In this document: piece after piece, positions 35,011 to 43,092 of the stretch
Layout: every line of letters begins with the position of its first letter
Numbering within the stretch: position 1 is the stretch's first letter
Translations under genes and position numbers: made by a program
Assembly (NCBI GenBank): GCA_017454745.1
Contig: JAFTCL010000054.1
Location: 1 to 43,092, forward strand
Source of the DNA: Kiritimatiellia bacterium
GTDB lineage: Bacteria > Verrucomicrobiota > Kiritimatiellia > RFP12 > UBA1067
Direction: 5' to 3'
DNA: 43,092 nucleotides
Notes under the pieces: model-generated
Databases searched by the model: none
What the model saw: the letters and a program-made list of their open reading frames with translations, nothing else
Told to the model about the DNA's origin: nothing

Positions 35011-36837
35011 CTAACGGTTGTAACCCTTGTGGTTCATGAACTCCCAGATCCGGTCCAGCCAGGTGTAACTGCCTGTTTCCGGGGCGGCGTTGTTTTGGAA
35101 GCAATGGTTGCGCGTGGCGAGGGTGTGGAGATCGCTCTGGATTCCCATCCGGCGCAACTGTTCCCAGCATTTAACCGAATTCATCGACGCCCAACCGTCG
35201 GCATCGCCGTGGATGAACAGTATCGGGCAGGTGGCAAGGTCGAAGGAAAATTCCGGTACCAACCGCGAGTCGTCCTCGTTGCCGCCTTGGGTGTTATGCA
35301 TATCGAAACCGTCGGTAAGCGCGTAGGCGGGATAGATCGCGACCGCCCATTGCACATTGCACGGGGTTTGGTCCAATTTGTCGATTGGCCAGTAGGAGCG
35401 GTGTTTGGACGACGTCGCTCCCATCAGGGTGAGATGCCCGCCTGCCGACGAGCCCATAATGCCGATGCGGTTGGGGTCGAGGCCCTTGGCGGTGGCCTTG
35501 GAACGCACGATACGGATTGCGCGCTGCAAATCTTGCCACGCCGTGACGTGCTTCATCAACCCGTTGCCCGGTCGCGGGGTACGGTAGCGAAGCGTAACCA
35601 CCGTCATGCCCTTTGCGTTCAGGTAACGGCGGGCGGGGGCGACTTCAAAACCGTCGGGGTCGTTGCCATAGTATCCGCCGCCGGAATAGATAATCTGGAT
35701 GGCTTTGGTTTTAATTTCTTTCGGCAGATGCCACTCCAAATATGGCTGGCACTGGTTGTCAAAAACCGAGGGCATCCTGCCATTCGGCCAAACGTCCTCC
35801 TTTTCGTAACTGCCGCGGGCGTCGTCGTTCGGGAATCTGGACATCAGCGAAACTTCTTTGCCCAGCCGCCCGTCGTAATTCATCTGACGGATAAATTCCA
35901 GCGCCCGCCAGAACCAGTGGTCGGCACCGTCGCCGTCGTCGCCTTTGTCCATGTCGCCGTGGAAACCGTGCGTCCGGTCGGCGTACAAATGCAACTCGGC
36001 GGGAATTTTCATGCGGCGCAGCCGGCGGTAGATCTGGGTGGAGCCGTTGGGCGAATAATCGTCTATACCGCCCTGGAAAAAGCACATGGGGCAGGTTTGC
36101 GCGTCGAACTTCAGTTCCGGCACGATTTTCACGTCCGGCGAATCGCCGTCAAGCCAGTTCGCGGTACCGTTGCCGTCGGACAGTACGTACGCCGGAGCCT
36201 GGGGCAAAGCGAAAAGCAGATTACACGGTAGCTGGTCGATCTCGTCCACCGGTTCGTATGCGGGGGTGAGCGAACTGGTTGCCAAAAGCAAAATGGTCTT
36301 TGACCCGGCGGAAATGCCGGTCGCGCCGATTTTGCCGGGATTGAATCCTCGTTTCTCCGCCTCGCTGCGGACCACTCGGACCGCACGCTGGGCGTCTTCC
36401 CAAGCCGACTGGTGGATCGGCAGGTTTTTGGGCCGCGGGGTGCGGTAGGTCAGATTCGCGACCGTAATTCCGGCTTGAACAAAACGGTCGATGGCGGGCT
36501 GCAGCCGTTCGGCGTCGCAACAGCTGTTGAAACCGCCGCCAGAAACCACCAGCACGCAAAGGTCGGTCGGATTTTCGGGATTCGGCTTAAACCACTCGAT
36601 GTACGGGCGACGGGACTCGTCGGCCTTGAAACCCGGTTTCCCGACATCGCCGGTTTTAGCCGCGATTTGGTGCGGTTGGGTATCGGGCATTTTCCCATCG
36701 GGCCAGATGTACTGGCGCTCGTATGGTTGCGCGGAGGGATTGAGCGGACCAAAGCCCCGCCCGAAAGCCGTTACGAAACCGGTCAATGCCACCGCGGCCA
36801 TAACCGCCAACCGATAAGCCAAACAAACCTTACCCAT
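35011..36837 (-). CDS. Secreted tandem alpha/beta hydrolase (two esterase domains)
   Basis: The 608-residue product has a signal peptide (MGKVCLAYRLAVMAAVALTG) and two copies of an alpha/beta hydrolase domain, about 60-320 and 335-605. Domain 1 has oxyanion segment VVSGGGFNS, nucleophile GISAGSK, acid in GGIDDYSP and DRTHGFHG. Domain 2 has IYSGGGYYGN, GSSAGGH, HGDADGWAS and ATRNHCFQN. Both triads look complete. Each copy begins with a (D/I)WP(D/N)G(K/R)MP linker, showing an internal duplication. Relatives act as carbohydrate esterases; xylan or pectin acetyl groups are plausible substrates. I chose the ATG at 36837 because it has a full AAGGAGG site and begins the signal; an upstream ATG at 36897 would lie in the repeat region. 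Confidence 0.85.
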   Translation of the reverse strand: MGKVCLAYRLAVMAAVALTGFVTAFGRGFGPLNPSAQPYERQYIWPDGKMPDTQPHQIAAKTGDVGKPGFKADESRRPYIEWFKPNPENPTDLCVLVVSGGGFNSCCDAERLQPAIDRFVQAGITVANLTYRTPRPKNLPIHQSAWEDAQRAVRVVRSEAEKRGFNPGKIGATGISAGSKTILLLATSSLTPAYEPVDEIDQLPCNLLFALPQAPAYVLSDGNGTANWLDGDSPDVKIVPELKFDAQTCPMCFFQGGIDDYSPNGSTQIYRRLRRMKIPAELHLYADRTHGFHGDMDKGDDGDGADHWFWRALEFIRQMNYDGRLGKEVSLMSRFPNDDARGSYEKEDVWPNGRMPSVFDNQCQPYLEWHLPKEIKTKAIQIIYSGGGYYGNDPDGFEVAPARRYLNAKGMTVVTLRYRTPRPGNGLMKHVTAWQDLQRAIRIVRSKATAKGLDPNRIGIMGSSAGGHLTLMGATSSKHRSYWPIDKLDQTPCNVQWAVAIYPAYALTDGFDMHNTQGGNEDDSRLVPEFSFDLATCPILFIHGDADGWASMNSVKCWEQLRRMGIQSDLHTLATRNHCFQNNAAPETGSYTWLDRIWEFMNHKGYNR

Positions 36838-36864
36838 GATTTCCTCCTTAATCCTGCTTTTATC

Positions 36865-36931
36865 TCTCACGCAAAGTCCGCTAAGTTCGCAAAGCAACCA
36901 TAAAACCCGACTTCGCGTACTTTGCGTGAGA
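36865..36931. repeat. Inverted CTCACGCAAAG repeat element
   Basis: TCTCACGCAAAGT (36865-36877) is repeated perfectly in inverted form at 36919-36931. Inside it are further CGCAAAG-like blocks. A second crossing pair TAAAACCC/GGGTTTTA flanks the right arm. This has the form of the dispersed palindromic repeats (CTCACGCAAAG..CGCAAAG) seen in some PVC-group genomes. It lies in the 344-base intergenic stretch between the tandem esterase and the RHS gene. Confidence 0.75.
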
Positions 36932-37021
36932 TGTTTTCTAGGGTTTTACAATTAACTCATAAAAAATTTTAACACACCGCTACCAGACAATCAAGGGTAA
37001 AGGCGCAATTTAAAAATGGCG

Positions 37022-37055
37022 GATGGGAAAAAAACGCATCTGTGTTTTTCCCATC
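37022..37055. repeat. Inverted repeat GATGGGAAAAA upstream of the RHS promoter
   Basis: GATGGGAAAAA (37022-37032) and TTTTTCCCATC (37045-37055) form an 11-bp stem with a 12-base loop. It lies just before the -35 box and could be a terminator of upstream minus- or plus-strand transcription or an operator. An ATG inside it (37023) opens a frame continuous with the RHS gene but is unlikely to be used, because the promoter lies downstream. Confidence 0.55.
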
Positions 37056-37070
37056 AGAAGAAATTCCTCC

Positions 37071-37118
37071 TTGCGCGCCAAATCGAAATATGCTAAATTA
37101 TTTCCCGTAGACGGGAAA
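37071..37118 (+). promoter_or_regulatory. RHS promoter with a hairpin at the transcript start
   Basis: TTGCGC (37071-37076) and TAAATT (37094-37099) are 17 bases apart, predicting a start near 37106. A 7-bp hairpin TTTCCCG-TAGA-CGGGAAA (37101-37118) covers that start. It could be an operator that blocks initiation, or a 5'-end hairpin that stabilises the mRNA. The leader is about 76 bases and ends in an AAAGGA site before the ATG at 37182. Confidence 0.55.
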
Positions 37119-37181
37119 GTTTTCGGTGCGAAAAACACACTTAAACAACATCGCTTCGCAAAGACGAAAGGAACACACACA

Positions 37182-40100
37182 ATGGCCAGAATGTTGAAAA
37201 AATGGACTGGACGGCTTTTCGCCGCTTTCGCTACGGCCGCGTTTGCCGCACTCGCGCTGGAGTACGTGGGCGTAAACATCTGGAGCGAGCCGCCGACCGC
37301 CGTGCCGGAGTCAGGCATCGTGTCAAGATGCGAGTTTACGGACGGAGGTCTGCTCTTGGAAGTCACGGGCGGGGCGGACGATGTTGAGGTTCTAGTTGAC
37401 GGCGTTGGCGACACGCCGCTCGGCTACCAGATACTTTCGTTCGGCGGCGAAGTGCTGTCGGACGGCTATGGGGATTGCATCCCACTGTCCGAATGGCCTG
37501 AAGCCGCCGCCGTGTTCCTGTTCGCCACCGACGGAATGCCAATAGACGCGGGAACGGGCGTTTTATGTATTCCTTTTGACACACCGCTTGAAGGAGACGC
37601 AGCGACTGTCACTGCGGGAACGGCAGCGCACAGAGGGACTGTTCCCGATACTGCGGACTCACCCACAGCAGGCGCGTTAGCGCGGCTCGAAGCCGCGCTC
37701 CGCACCCCAGACGGAGGCTATCCCGGCCTTGACGGCACCTTCAACGTGCAGGTGGGCATCGCCGAGCCAACGGAGGGTTTCACGCTCTTCGGTTTGGCGG
37801 CGCCGGGCGGTTCGTTCACCTCGAATTCGATTCCCGAGTTCGCTTTCGACGCGCCCAGATGCAGCAATGTGTGTTCCGTCGTGGCGACGGGCGGCTGGTT
37901 CACGCCGGCGGTGACTGGCGAATACGCTTTCCAGGTGGAGGCCGACGATGACGTGTGCCTTTCCGTTGGGGGCTTGGCCGCGGTGTCGCAATGGCCGGAC
38001 AACACTCCCGGAAAAGTGGTGAAGGGCTGGTTCGTGGCGGGGACGCGCTACGATGTCTCTTTCAGCGCGAGCAGCATAGGCGGGCCCGCCATAGCGTCCG
38101 TGCTGAAGTTCGCCGAGTTCGTCCAGAGCACTAATTTCGTGGGGATTGTGGTAACGCCGCACGAGGTCAAGTTCTCCCGCAAAACGGGGGTGGCGGAATC
38201 AGCCGTGGCCCAAATGGTGGGTACCCCGACGCCGGACCGATCTTACGAAATACGGTGCGTGAGGTGCGACCCGGGACTCGTGGCGACAAGCGCGTCGGCA
38301 AGCGTGGATTTTGGTTCGCCCGTCTGGGATGGCACCAACCGCACGGCAACCGCAACATTCGCCCTCTTCGAGGACGGCACGCAGATCGACTCGGACAGCG
38401 CGGTGTTCACCCCGCTGCCCGAAAAGGACAAGAATTGTGACTGCGACTGTAACGAGGGCACTTACGCGGACACGGGGTGCGTCGAGTTCTCCCAGCGTTT
38501 CGGGCGTACCCCGTGGATCGCGGGTCTTCCCGTAGGACGGCTCGCCATAAGAGAAACCGAGCCGGCCGAGCGCCTTTGGACACCGTCGGCGCTTGTTTAC
38601 GACCACCCGATGTGTCGGCGCGTGGCAGTGCGCAGAAACTCGAATCCGCTCGACGCGGTCATCCTCGACCCGTTCGGCGAAGGCACCGAGTACAAGGACG
38701 GACGCCCGGCCGGGATGTCCGCCGGGCTTGCAAGAGGCATCCGCTACGACGCGGACGGGCTTCTCGTCGAGACACTCGAGGACCGGATGGAAATACGATA
38801 TGATGCCGACGGTTCCGTTAAGTCGCTGAAGCCCGCCGACGGGCTTCCCGTGGCGGTGGGAGATCTGGGCATACAAATACACCGCTCCGCGTCGTCCGGA
38901 GCGGTGACCTCGGTCGTGTCGCGCGCCGACGGGCGCATGGACGTGGATTCGCTGTCGCCTACTTCCTACCGCGTCACATGGCGCGGCCCGTCCGGTGCCG
39001 TTGCAAAAACGTTTACCTTTTCCGGCAACGGCTCGTCGGTCTTCCGTTTGCTGGAATACCGCAACGAGGGTGTGCAGTTCGAGTCCGTATGGAACTACTA
39101 CGTCTCGGCGCAGGACTGGACATTCACGAAGGCGCCCAATACAGCGGCGGCGAAGACTTGGGCAAAGTCAATCTTCTACGACACCACGAACCGCGTCTGG
39201 TATGCGACGCGCAGTACCATCGACGCGACCGGCGGGGTTACCCGCGCGGAATCGTCCGCCCTTGACGTCTGCGACCGTTCGATAATGGAGACTTCGCGCA
39301 CCGTGGGCGGTCGGCCGATTTACTTCGCCGAGCGCAACGCCGAAGGCACCGTGGCCTTGGACGTCAACGCCACCGGCCTCGTGACATCGCACCTCTATGA
39401 CGGGTGGAACCGCGCCACGAATGATGCCGCGACGGTTAAGGGCGGAATCCTGCGCACCACCTCGTGGACGTATTCGGATGACGATGCCGACGGCGGCGTG
39501 ATCGACCGCCGCCCGCGCCGCCGCGTAGTGACGGAGAACGGCATCGTCGTTGAGGACGAGGAGACGCTGTACGAGTCGAACCGCGTCACGCGCGTCATCC
39601 GCGCGGGGACGGGGGAGCGCGCGAGCTTCCGCGAACTCGACGAGCGCGGGCGCGTGACGCTCTCGGTGGACGAGACGGGGCGCGCCGTGCGCACGGAGTA
39701 TTCGCCGTTCGACGCGGGCGACTTCTCGTGGACCGAAACACGCGACGAAGGCGTGTGGGCGGAAACGGACGGTTTCTTCGCCGTGGACGGGAAATCGACC
39801 CGTCGCGTCACATCTTACGACGCATCCGGCAACGCCGTCGCGACGCGCGATTACGCATTCGTCGGCGGCGAATGGCGCGAGACGGCGTGGACCACTAACC
39901 GCTACAACGCGGCGCACAAGCTAGTGTCGTCCGTGCGCTCCGACGGCAAGTCCGCCGCCGCCGACTGGATCTGCACCGGCCCCCTGTGGCGGGTGGGCGA
40001 GGACGGGGTGGCGACCACCAACACGTTCGACGCCGCCAAGGCCATGTCCACCTCCACGCGCTACGGCCCGCACGGGGCGGTGACCACCGCTTACGAGCGC

Positions 40101-42971
40101 GATGCCGAGGGGCGCGTGGTGCGCGAGACGGACACAGCCGAAGGATGCGGAACACTGACCCGCTCCCGCGCATACGACGAGGAGGACCGGGTCGTACGCG
40201 AGACGGACGAGCAGGGCCGCACTACCCTGTACGCCTACTCGTCGGACGGCAGGACGACAACAGTGACGTTCCCATCCGGCGGCACGCGCGTCACCACGGT
40301 CAACCCCGACGGCTCACTCGCCTCTGTGACCGGAACCGCCGTGACGCCGGAGTACCACGCATACGGCGTCACGGCCGACGGGCTGAGGTGGGAGAAGGTC
40401 TCGTACCTCGCGCCGGACGGCGCGCGCTGGACGAAGACCTACCGCAACGCGTTCGACGAAGTCGTACGCGAGGAGCGCCCGGGCGCGAACGGATCGACGC
40501 TGACGACGGAATACGCCTATAACGCGAAGGGGCAGCTCGTCTCGAAGACGGCGACAAGCCAGCCCACCGAGACGCGCGCGTACAACGCATGGGGCGACAT
40601 CGCGTCCGTCACGCTCGCGGCGGACGGCGAGACGCGCACCGCCGCAAGCGAAACGGCGTTCGAGATGCGCAATGGCGAGGTATGGCGCGTTGCGTCGCGG
40701 GAAGTGTCGTGTTCCGACGCGGCAATCGCCCCGCTCACGACGACAAACGCGCAGCAGGTGTCTGGGCTCTCGCTCGCGAACGAGTCGCGCAGCGTCGCGA
40801 CGGACGTGCGGGGCAACGCGACGGAGACATGGACGACGTTCGACCCCGCGACCTCAACGCGCCTCTCCTACGAGCGTGTCCCGGGGGCATCCAACATCGC
40901 GCTCTCGGAGGCAATTGACGGGGCGCAGGTCCGCACCGTCTCGCACAGCGCGGTGACCAACGCCGTCGCGTACGACGCATACCGCCGCGCGACGGTAATG
41001 ACCGACGGGCGCGGCAACGCGACGACGAACGCCTACGACGCGGCGGGGCGGCTTGCGTCCGTGACCGACCCGACCGGCGCGGTGACGCGCTACGCCTACG
41101 ACGCGGCGGGCAGGCTTGCCGCAGTCACCAACGCGCTCGGTATCGCGACCACATACGACTACGACGTTCGCGGCAACAAAACCTGCGAGGGCGGCGGTAC
41201 GTATCCGGTCGCATACGCCTACGACTCGTTCAACGTAATGACGAACATGACGACGTACCGGGCGGAGGGTTCGCAGAACGGCGACACGACGACCTGGCTC
41301 TACGACGAGGCGACGGGGCTCCTCCTTGTCAAGACCCACGCGGACGGCAACGGCCCGGCGTACACATACACCGACTCTGGCAATCTTGCCACGCGCACGT
41401 GGGCGCGCGGCGTTGTGACGACATATTCCTACAACGGATGGAACAGCCTTACGAACACCGTTTATTCCGACGGCACTCCCGCGGTCTCGCTAATGTACGA
41501 CGCGCTGGGGCGTCAGACGAACGCCGTTGACGCAGTTGGCACGACGAAGCTCACCTACGATGCATACGGCTCGCTCGTGCGGGAGAAGGTTTCGGGACTG
41601 TACTCCAAGACGCTCCAGCGCCACTACGACGACTTCGGGCGCGGCACGGGCTACACGGTTGACTCGACGCGCATGACGAAGGTGGGGTACGAGGAAGACA
41701 CGGGGCGCATCCACGGCGTGAAGTCCGGCGGTGTGTGGCTCACGAACCGCTACCTCGCGGGAAGCGACCTCCGCGACCGCATCAAGTACGGATCAAGCGG
41801 CTACACCTACTACACGTATGAAGATAGCCGCGACCTCCTCGCGCAGGTGAGGAGCGAGTTCGGCGGAGTGACGATTTCGCAGTACGACTACGAGAACGAC
41901 GCGCTCGGACGCCGGACTGAGATCGCCCGCTCCGGCACGGCGATGAGCAAGACCCGCACAGACGCCTACGGCTACAACGACCGGAACGAATTAATCTACT
42001 CACGCAGAGGAGCGGAGAGCGCAGAGATCACGGAGTATGCGTACGCCTATGACGACATCGGCAACCGGCTTTCGTCGCTCGACCTCGGCACCAACCGCAC
42101 CTACACGGCGAATAACCTCAACCAATACACCCAAATCTCAAACCTCTGCGACACTGCGTCTCTGCGCGAGGAATTCGTCCCCCAGTACGACCTCGACGGC
42201 AACCAGACGCTCGTCAAGACCTCGACCGGCATCTGGTCTGTCACCTACAACGGAGAGAACCGCCCGGTCAGCTGGACCTGCGGCACGACGAACATCGTCA
42301 TGTCCTTTGACCGCATGGGCCGCAGGGTGTCGTACCTGGAGACCGTGTCGGGAGGGTCGCAGTCCCTTGCGACCGTAACCAACGGCAACTACAACTTCGT
42401 CTATGACGGCTATCTCTGCGTACAGCGCATCCACGGCGCGACGAAAAACGTGAAGCTGATCTTCACGTGGGACCCGTTGGCGAAGGTGGCCACTAGACCC
42501 TTGATGATAGAGAAGCCCGGCAGCTACAAGATGCACGTCACGCACGACGGGAACAAGAACGTCTCGGAGCTGGTGTTCTTCTCCGGCGGCGGCATCGCGG
42601 CACACTACGAATACGCGCCGTTCGGCGCACTCACCGCGTCCACCCGGAACACTTCGGTAGCCGACTACGACTTCCGCACCTACAATCCCTTCCGCTTCTC
42701 GTCGGAGTATGCGGACGACGCGGTGGGACTGGTGTACTACAACTATAGGCACTATGAGCCGATAAAGGGAAGATGGTTAAATAGGGATTTTGGGGGCCTA
42801 AATTTATATGAAGTAGAGTTGAATAATTTTATTTCATTGTTTGATTTTCTTGGCAAAATGGTAGTAAATCCAGAATATCACACTTATGATAAATTGCTAT
42901 TAAATAACCCAGACTTAATAAGACCCGCCAGCAAATTTCCAGTGCAACACTCGCTGCATAAGCAATGCTGA
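37182..42971 (+). CDS. RHS/YD-repeat protein with signal peptide and short AT-rich tip
   Basis: The 1929-residue product begins with a signal-like segment (MARMLKKWTGRLFAAFATAA). Residues about 180-316 resemble a PA14-type beta-sandwich (GWFTPAVTGEYAFQVEADDD). A Cys cluster (NCDCDCNEGTYADTGC, near 417) follows. From about 700 to 1800 there are many YD repeats, including a 63-bp (21-residue) near-tandem pair at 41031 and 41094 (AYDAAGRLA). The RHS core ends with FSSEYADDAVGLVYYNYRHY, GRWLNRDFGGLNLYEV and FDFLGK. RHS proteins form a hollow shell holding a C-terminal toxin or effector. Here only 37 residues follow the core, with no recognised toxin motif, so the tip may be truncated or exchanged. 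The start at 37182 has a ribosome site and lies after the promoter. G+C in the repeat region is roughly two thirds. Confidence 0.88.
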   Translation: MARMLKKWTGRLFAAFATAAFAALALEYVGVNIWSEPPTAVPESGIVSRCEFTDGGLLLEVTGGADDVEVLVDGVGDTPLGYQILSFGGEVLSDGYGDCIPLSEWPEAAAVFLFATDGMPIDAGTGVLCIPFDTPLEGDAATVTAGTAAHRGTVPDTADSPTAGALARLEAALRTPDGGYPGLDGTFNVQVGIAEPTEGFTLFGLAAPGGSFTSNSIPEFAFDAPRCSNVCSVVATGGWFTPAVTGEYAFQVEADDDVCLSVGGLAAVSQWPDNTPGKVVKGWFVAGTRYDVSFSASSIGGPAIASVLKFAEFVQSTNFVGIVVTPHEVKFSRKTGVAESAVAQMVGTPTPDRSYEIRCVRCDPGLVATSASASVDFGSPVWDGTNRTATATFALFEDGTQIDSDSAVFTPLPEKDKNCDCDCNEGTYADTGCVEFSQRFGRTPWIAGLPVGRLAIRETEPAERLWTPSALVYDHPMCRRVAVRRNSNPLDAVILDPFGEGTEYKDGRPAGMSAGLARGIRYDADGLLVETLEDRMEIRYDADGSVKSLKPADGLPVAVGDLGIQIHRSASSGAVTSVVSRADGRMDVDSLSPTSYRVTWRGPSGAVAKTFTFSGNGSSVFRLLEYRNEGVQFESVWNYYVSAQDWTFTKAPNTAAAKTWAKSIFYDTTNRVWYATRSTIDATGGVTRAESSALDVCDRSIMETSRTVGGRPIYFAERNAEGTVALDVNATGLVTSHLYDGWNRATNDAATVKGGILRTTSWTYSDDDADGGVIDRRPRRRVVTENGIVVEDEETLYESNRVTRVIRAGTGERASFRELDERGRVTLSVDETGRAVRTEYSPFDAGDFSWTETRDEGVWAETDGFFAVDGKSTRRVTSYDASGNAVATRDYAFVGGEWRETAWTTNRYNAAHKLVSSVRSDGKSAAADWICTGPLWRVGEDGVATTNTFDAAKAMSTSTRYGPHGAVTTAYERDAEGRVVRETDTAEGCGTLTRSRAYDEEDRVVRETDEQGRTTLYAYSSDGRTTTVTFPSGGTRVTTVNPDGSLASVTGTAVTPEYHAYGVTADGLRWEKVSYLAPDGARWTKTYRNAFDEVVREERPGANGSTLTTEYAYNAKGQLVSKTATSQPTETRAYNAWGDIASVTLAADGETRTAASETAFEMRNGEVWRVASREVSCSDAAIAPLTTTNAQQVSGLSLANESRSVATDVRGNATETWTTFDPATSTRLSYERVPGASNIALSEAIDGAQVRTVSHSAVTNAVAYDAYRRATVMTDGRGNATTNAYDAAGRLASVTDPTGAVTRYAYDAAGRLAAVTNALGIATTYDYDVRGNKTCEGGGTYPVAYAYDSFNVMTNMTTYRAEGSQNGDTTTWLYDEATGLLLVKTHADGNGPAYTYTDSGNLATRTWARGVVTTYSYNGWNSLTNTVYSDGTPAVSLMYDALGRQTNAVDAVGTTKLTYDAYGSLVREKVSGLYSKTLQRHYDDFGRGTGYTVDSTRMTKVGYEEDTGRIHGVKSGGVWLTNRYLAGSDLRDRIKYGSSGYTYYTYEDSRDLLAQVRSEFGGVTISQYDYENDALGRRTEIARSGTAMSKTRTDAYGYNDRNELIYSRRGAESAEITEYAYAYDDIGNRLSSLDLGTNRTYTANNLNQYTQISNLCDTASLREEFVPQYDLDGNQTLVKTSTGIWSVTYNGENRPVSWTCGTTNIVMSFDRMGRRVSYLETVSGGSQSLATVTNGNYNFVYDGYLCVQRIHGATKNVKLIFTWDPLAKVATRPLMIEKPGSYKMHVTHDGNKNVSELVFFSGGGIAAHYEYAPFGALTASTRNTSVADYDFRTYNPFRFSSEYADDAVGLVYYNYRHYEPIKGRWLNRDFGGLNLYEVELNNFISLFDFLGKMVVNPEYHTYDKLLLNNPDLIRPASKFPVQHSLHKQC
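41999..42171. repeat. Inverted CTCACGCAGAG repeat inside the RHS coding frame
   Basis: Arm 1 (41999-42026) starts CTCACGCAGAG and ends CGCAGAG; arm 2 (42144-42171) is its inverted, imperfect copy starting CTCTGCG and ending CTCTGCGCGAG. Ten of the first eleven bases and seven of the last eight match. They encode SRRGAESAE and LCDTASLREEF. The pattern matches the intergenic element at 36865-36931, with G for A at one position. Confidence 0.65.
42770..42971 (+). other. AT-rich 3' end of the RHS gene
   Basis: From about 42770 the composition changes sharply: by hand count 42781-42900 is about 28 % G+C, against about two thirds in 42541-42600. The change falls inside the final RHS core motif (GRWLNRDFGG) and continues through the 37-residue tip to the stop. 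This is the usual place where RHS C-termini are exchanged, so the tip is likely to be of foreign origin. Confidence 0.7.
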
Positions 42972-43092
42972 CAGTGCTTTCTTGTGAACGTAAGGTATTT
43001 TAGCACATTCCGATTTGTGGTTGCAAGGGGGAATTCCGGCAAACCGGCGGTCGCGAGGGCACGCCTGTCCGCGGGGGCGGGTGGAGCCGTCC
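42972..43092. other. Window end: no gene recognised
   Basis: The last 121 bases contain a weak GTGCT/AGCAC inverted pair (about 42974-43003), then return abruptly to GC-rich sequence from about 43030. No immunity-protein start is visible before the window ends. Confidence 0.4.

Noticed and set aside
34972..36231. A 419-codon plus-strand frame
   Set aside because: It is antisense to the tandem esterase, which has two full catalytic triads. No domain is visible in the antisense product.
37023..37181. N-terminal extension of the RHS protein from the ATG at 37023
   Set aside because: The promoter and transcript start lie downstream of that ATG, it has no ribosome site, and the signal peptide begins at 37182.
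1..43092. tRNA genes and CRISPR arrays
   Set aside because: No intergenic stretch shows a cloverleaf with a GGTTCGAAT-type arm, and no regularly spaced repeats with unique spacers occur. The YD repeats in the RHS gene are coding and lack spacers.

Overview
This window looks like a chromosomal segment of an anaerobic polysaccharide-degrading bacterium of the PVC superphylum, most likely Lentisphaerota or Kiritimatiellota. That placement is inference. It rests on the dense set of secreted glycan-active enzymes (DUF4838, GH5-like, GH99/71-like, GH127, GH2, several esterases), the DUF6057/beta-propeller pair, a tiny AURKAIP1/COX24-type basic protein, a long RHS protein with a secretion signal, and G+C of roughly 55-60 %. 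No ribosomal marker other than 5S rRNA is present.

Layout. (1) 1-210: a 5S rRNA gene with a strong intrinsic terminator. (2) 215-6478, minus strand: a four-gene run read as two-module AAA+ ATPase, YbjN-like protein, DUF4838 enzyme, DUF1015 protein. (3) 6668-13960, minus strand: purD, kduI, DUF6057 membrane protein, haem-motif beta-propeller protein, GH5-like/esterase fusion; two of these genes overlap and the others are 17-42 bases apart. (4) 14239-16899, plus strand: moxR, DUF58 protein, 5-formyltetrahydrofolate cyclo-ligase. (5) 16900-17497: a scar with GC-rich hairpins, a decayed IS3-type transposase and short direct repeats. (6) 17498-25708, minus strand: GH127, dapA, dapB, folK, GH99-like enzyme, then a ParB-like/membrane/beta-propeller fusion. 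Three junctions are 4-base stop/start overlaps, and a good promoter with a palindrome lies upstream. (7) 25936-34223, plus strand: efp, hisG, a 29-residue basic protein, TPR lipoprotein, AsmA-like protein, GH2 enzyme, NifX-like protein. (8) 34240-36837, minus strand: a zinc-ribbon membrane protein of unknown function and a tandem alpha/beta hydrolase. (9) 37182-42971, plus strand: a 1929-residue RHS/YD-repeat protein whose last 200 bases are sharply AT-rich.

How it fits together. The glycan enzymes point to stepwise breakdown of uronate-, arabinose- and amino-sugar-containing polysaccharides outside the inner membrane, with KduI handling unsaturated uronate products in the cytoplasm. Core metabolic genes (purD, dapA, dapB, folK, hisG, efp) are interleaved with these enzymes in the same transcription units, which is unusual.

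The strongest leads for something undescribed are the pseudo-AAA/AAA plus YbjN-like module, the ParB-like-to-beta-propeller transmembrane fusion, the c-type haem motif in the DUF6057-linked propeller, the GH5-esterase fusion, and the RHS tip region with its repeat-derived coding sequence. All functions are read from sequence motifs by eye; no database search was possible.
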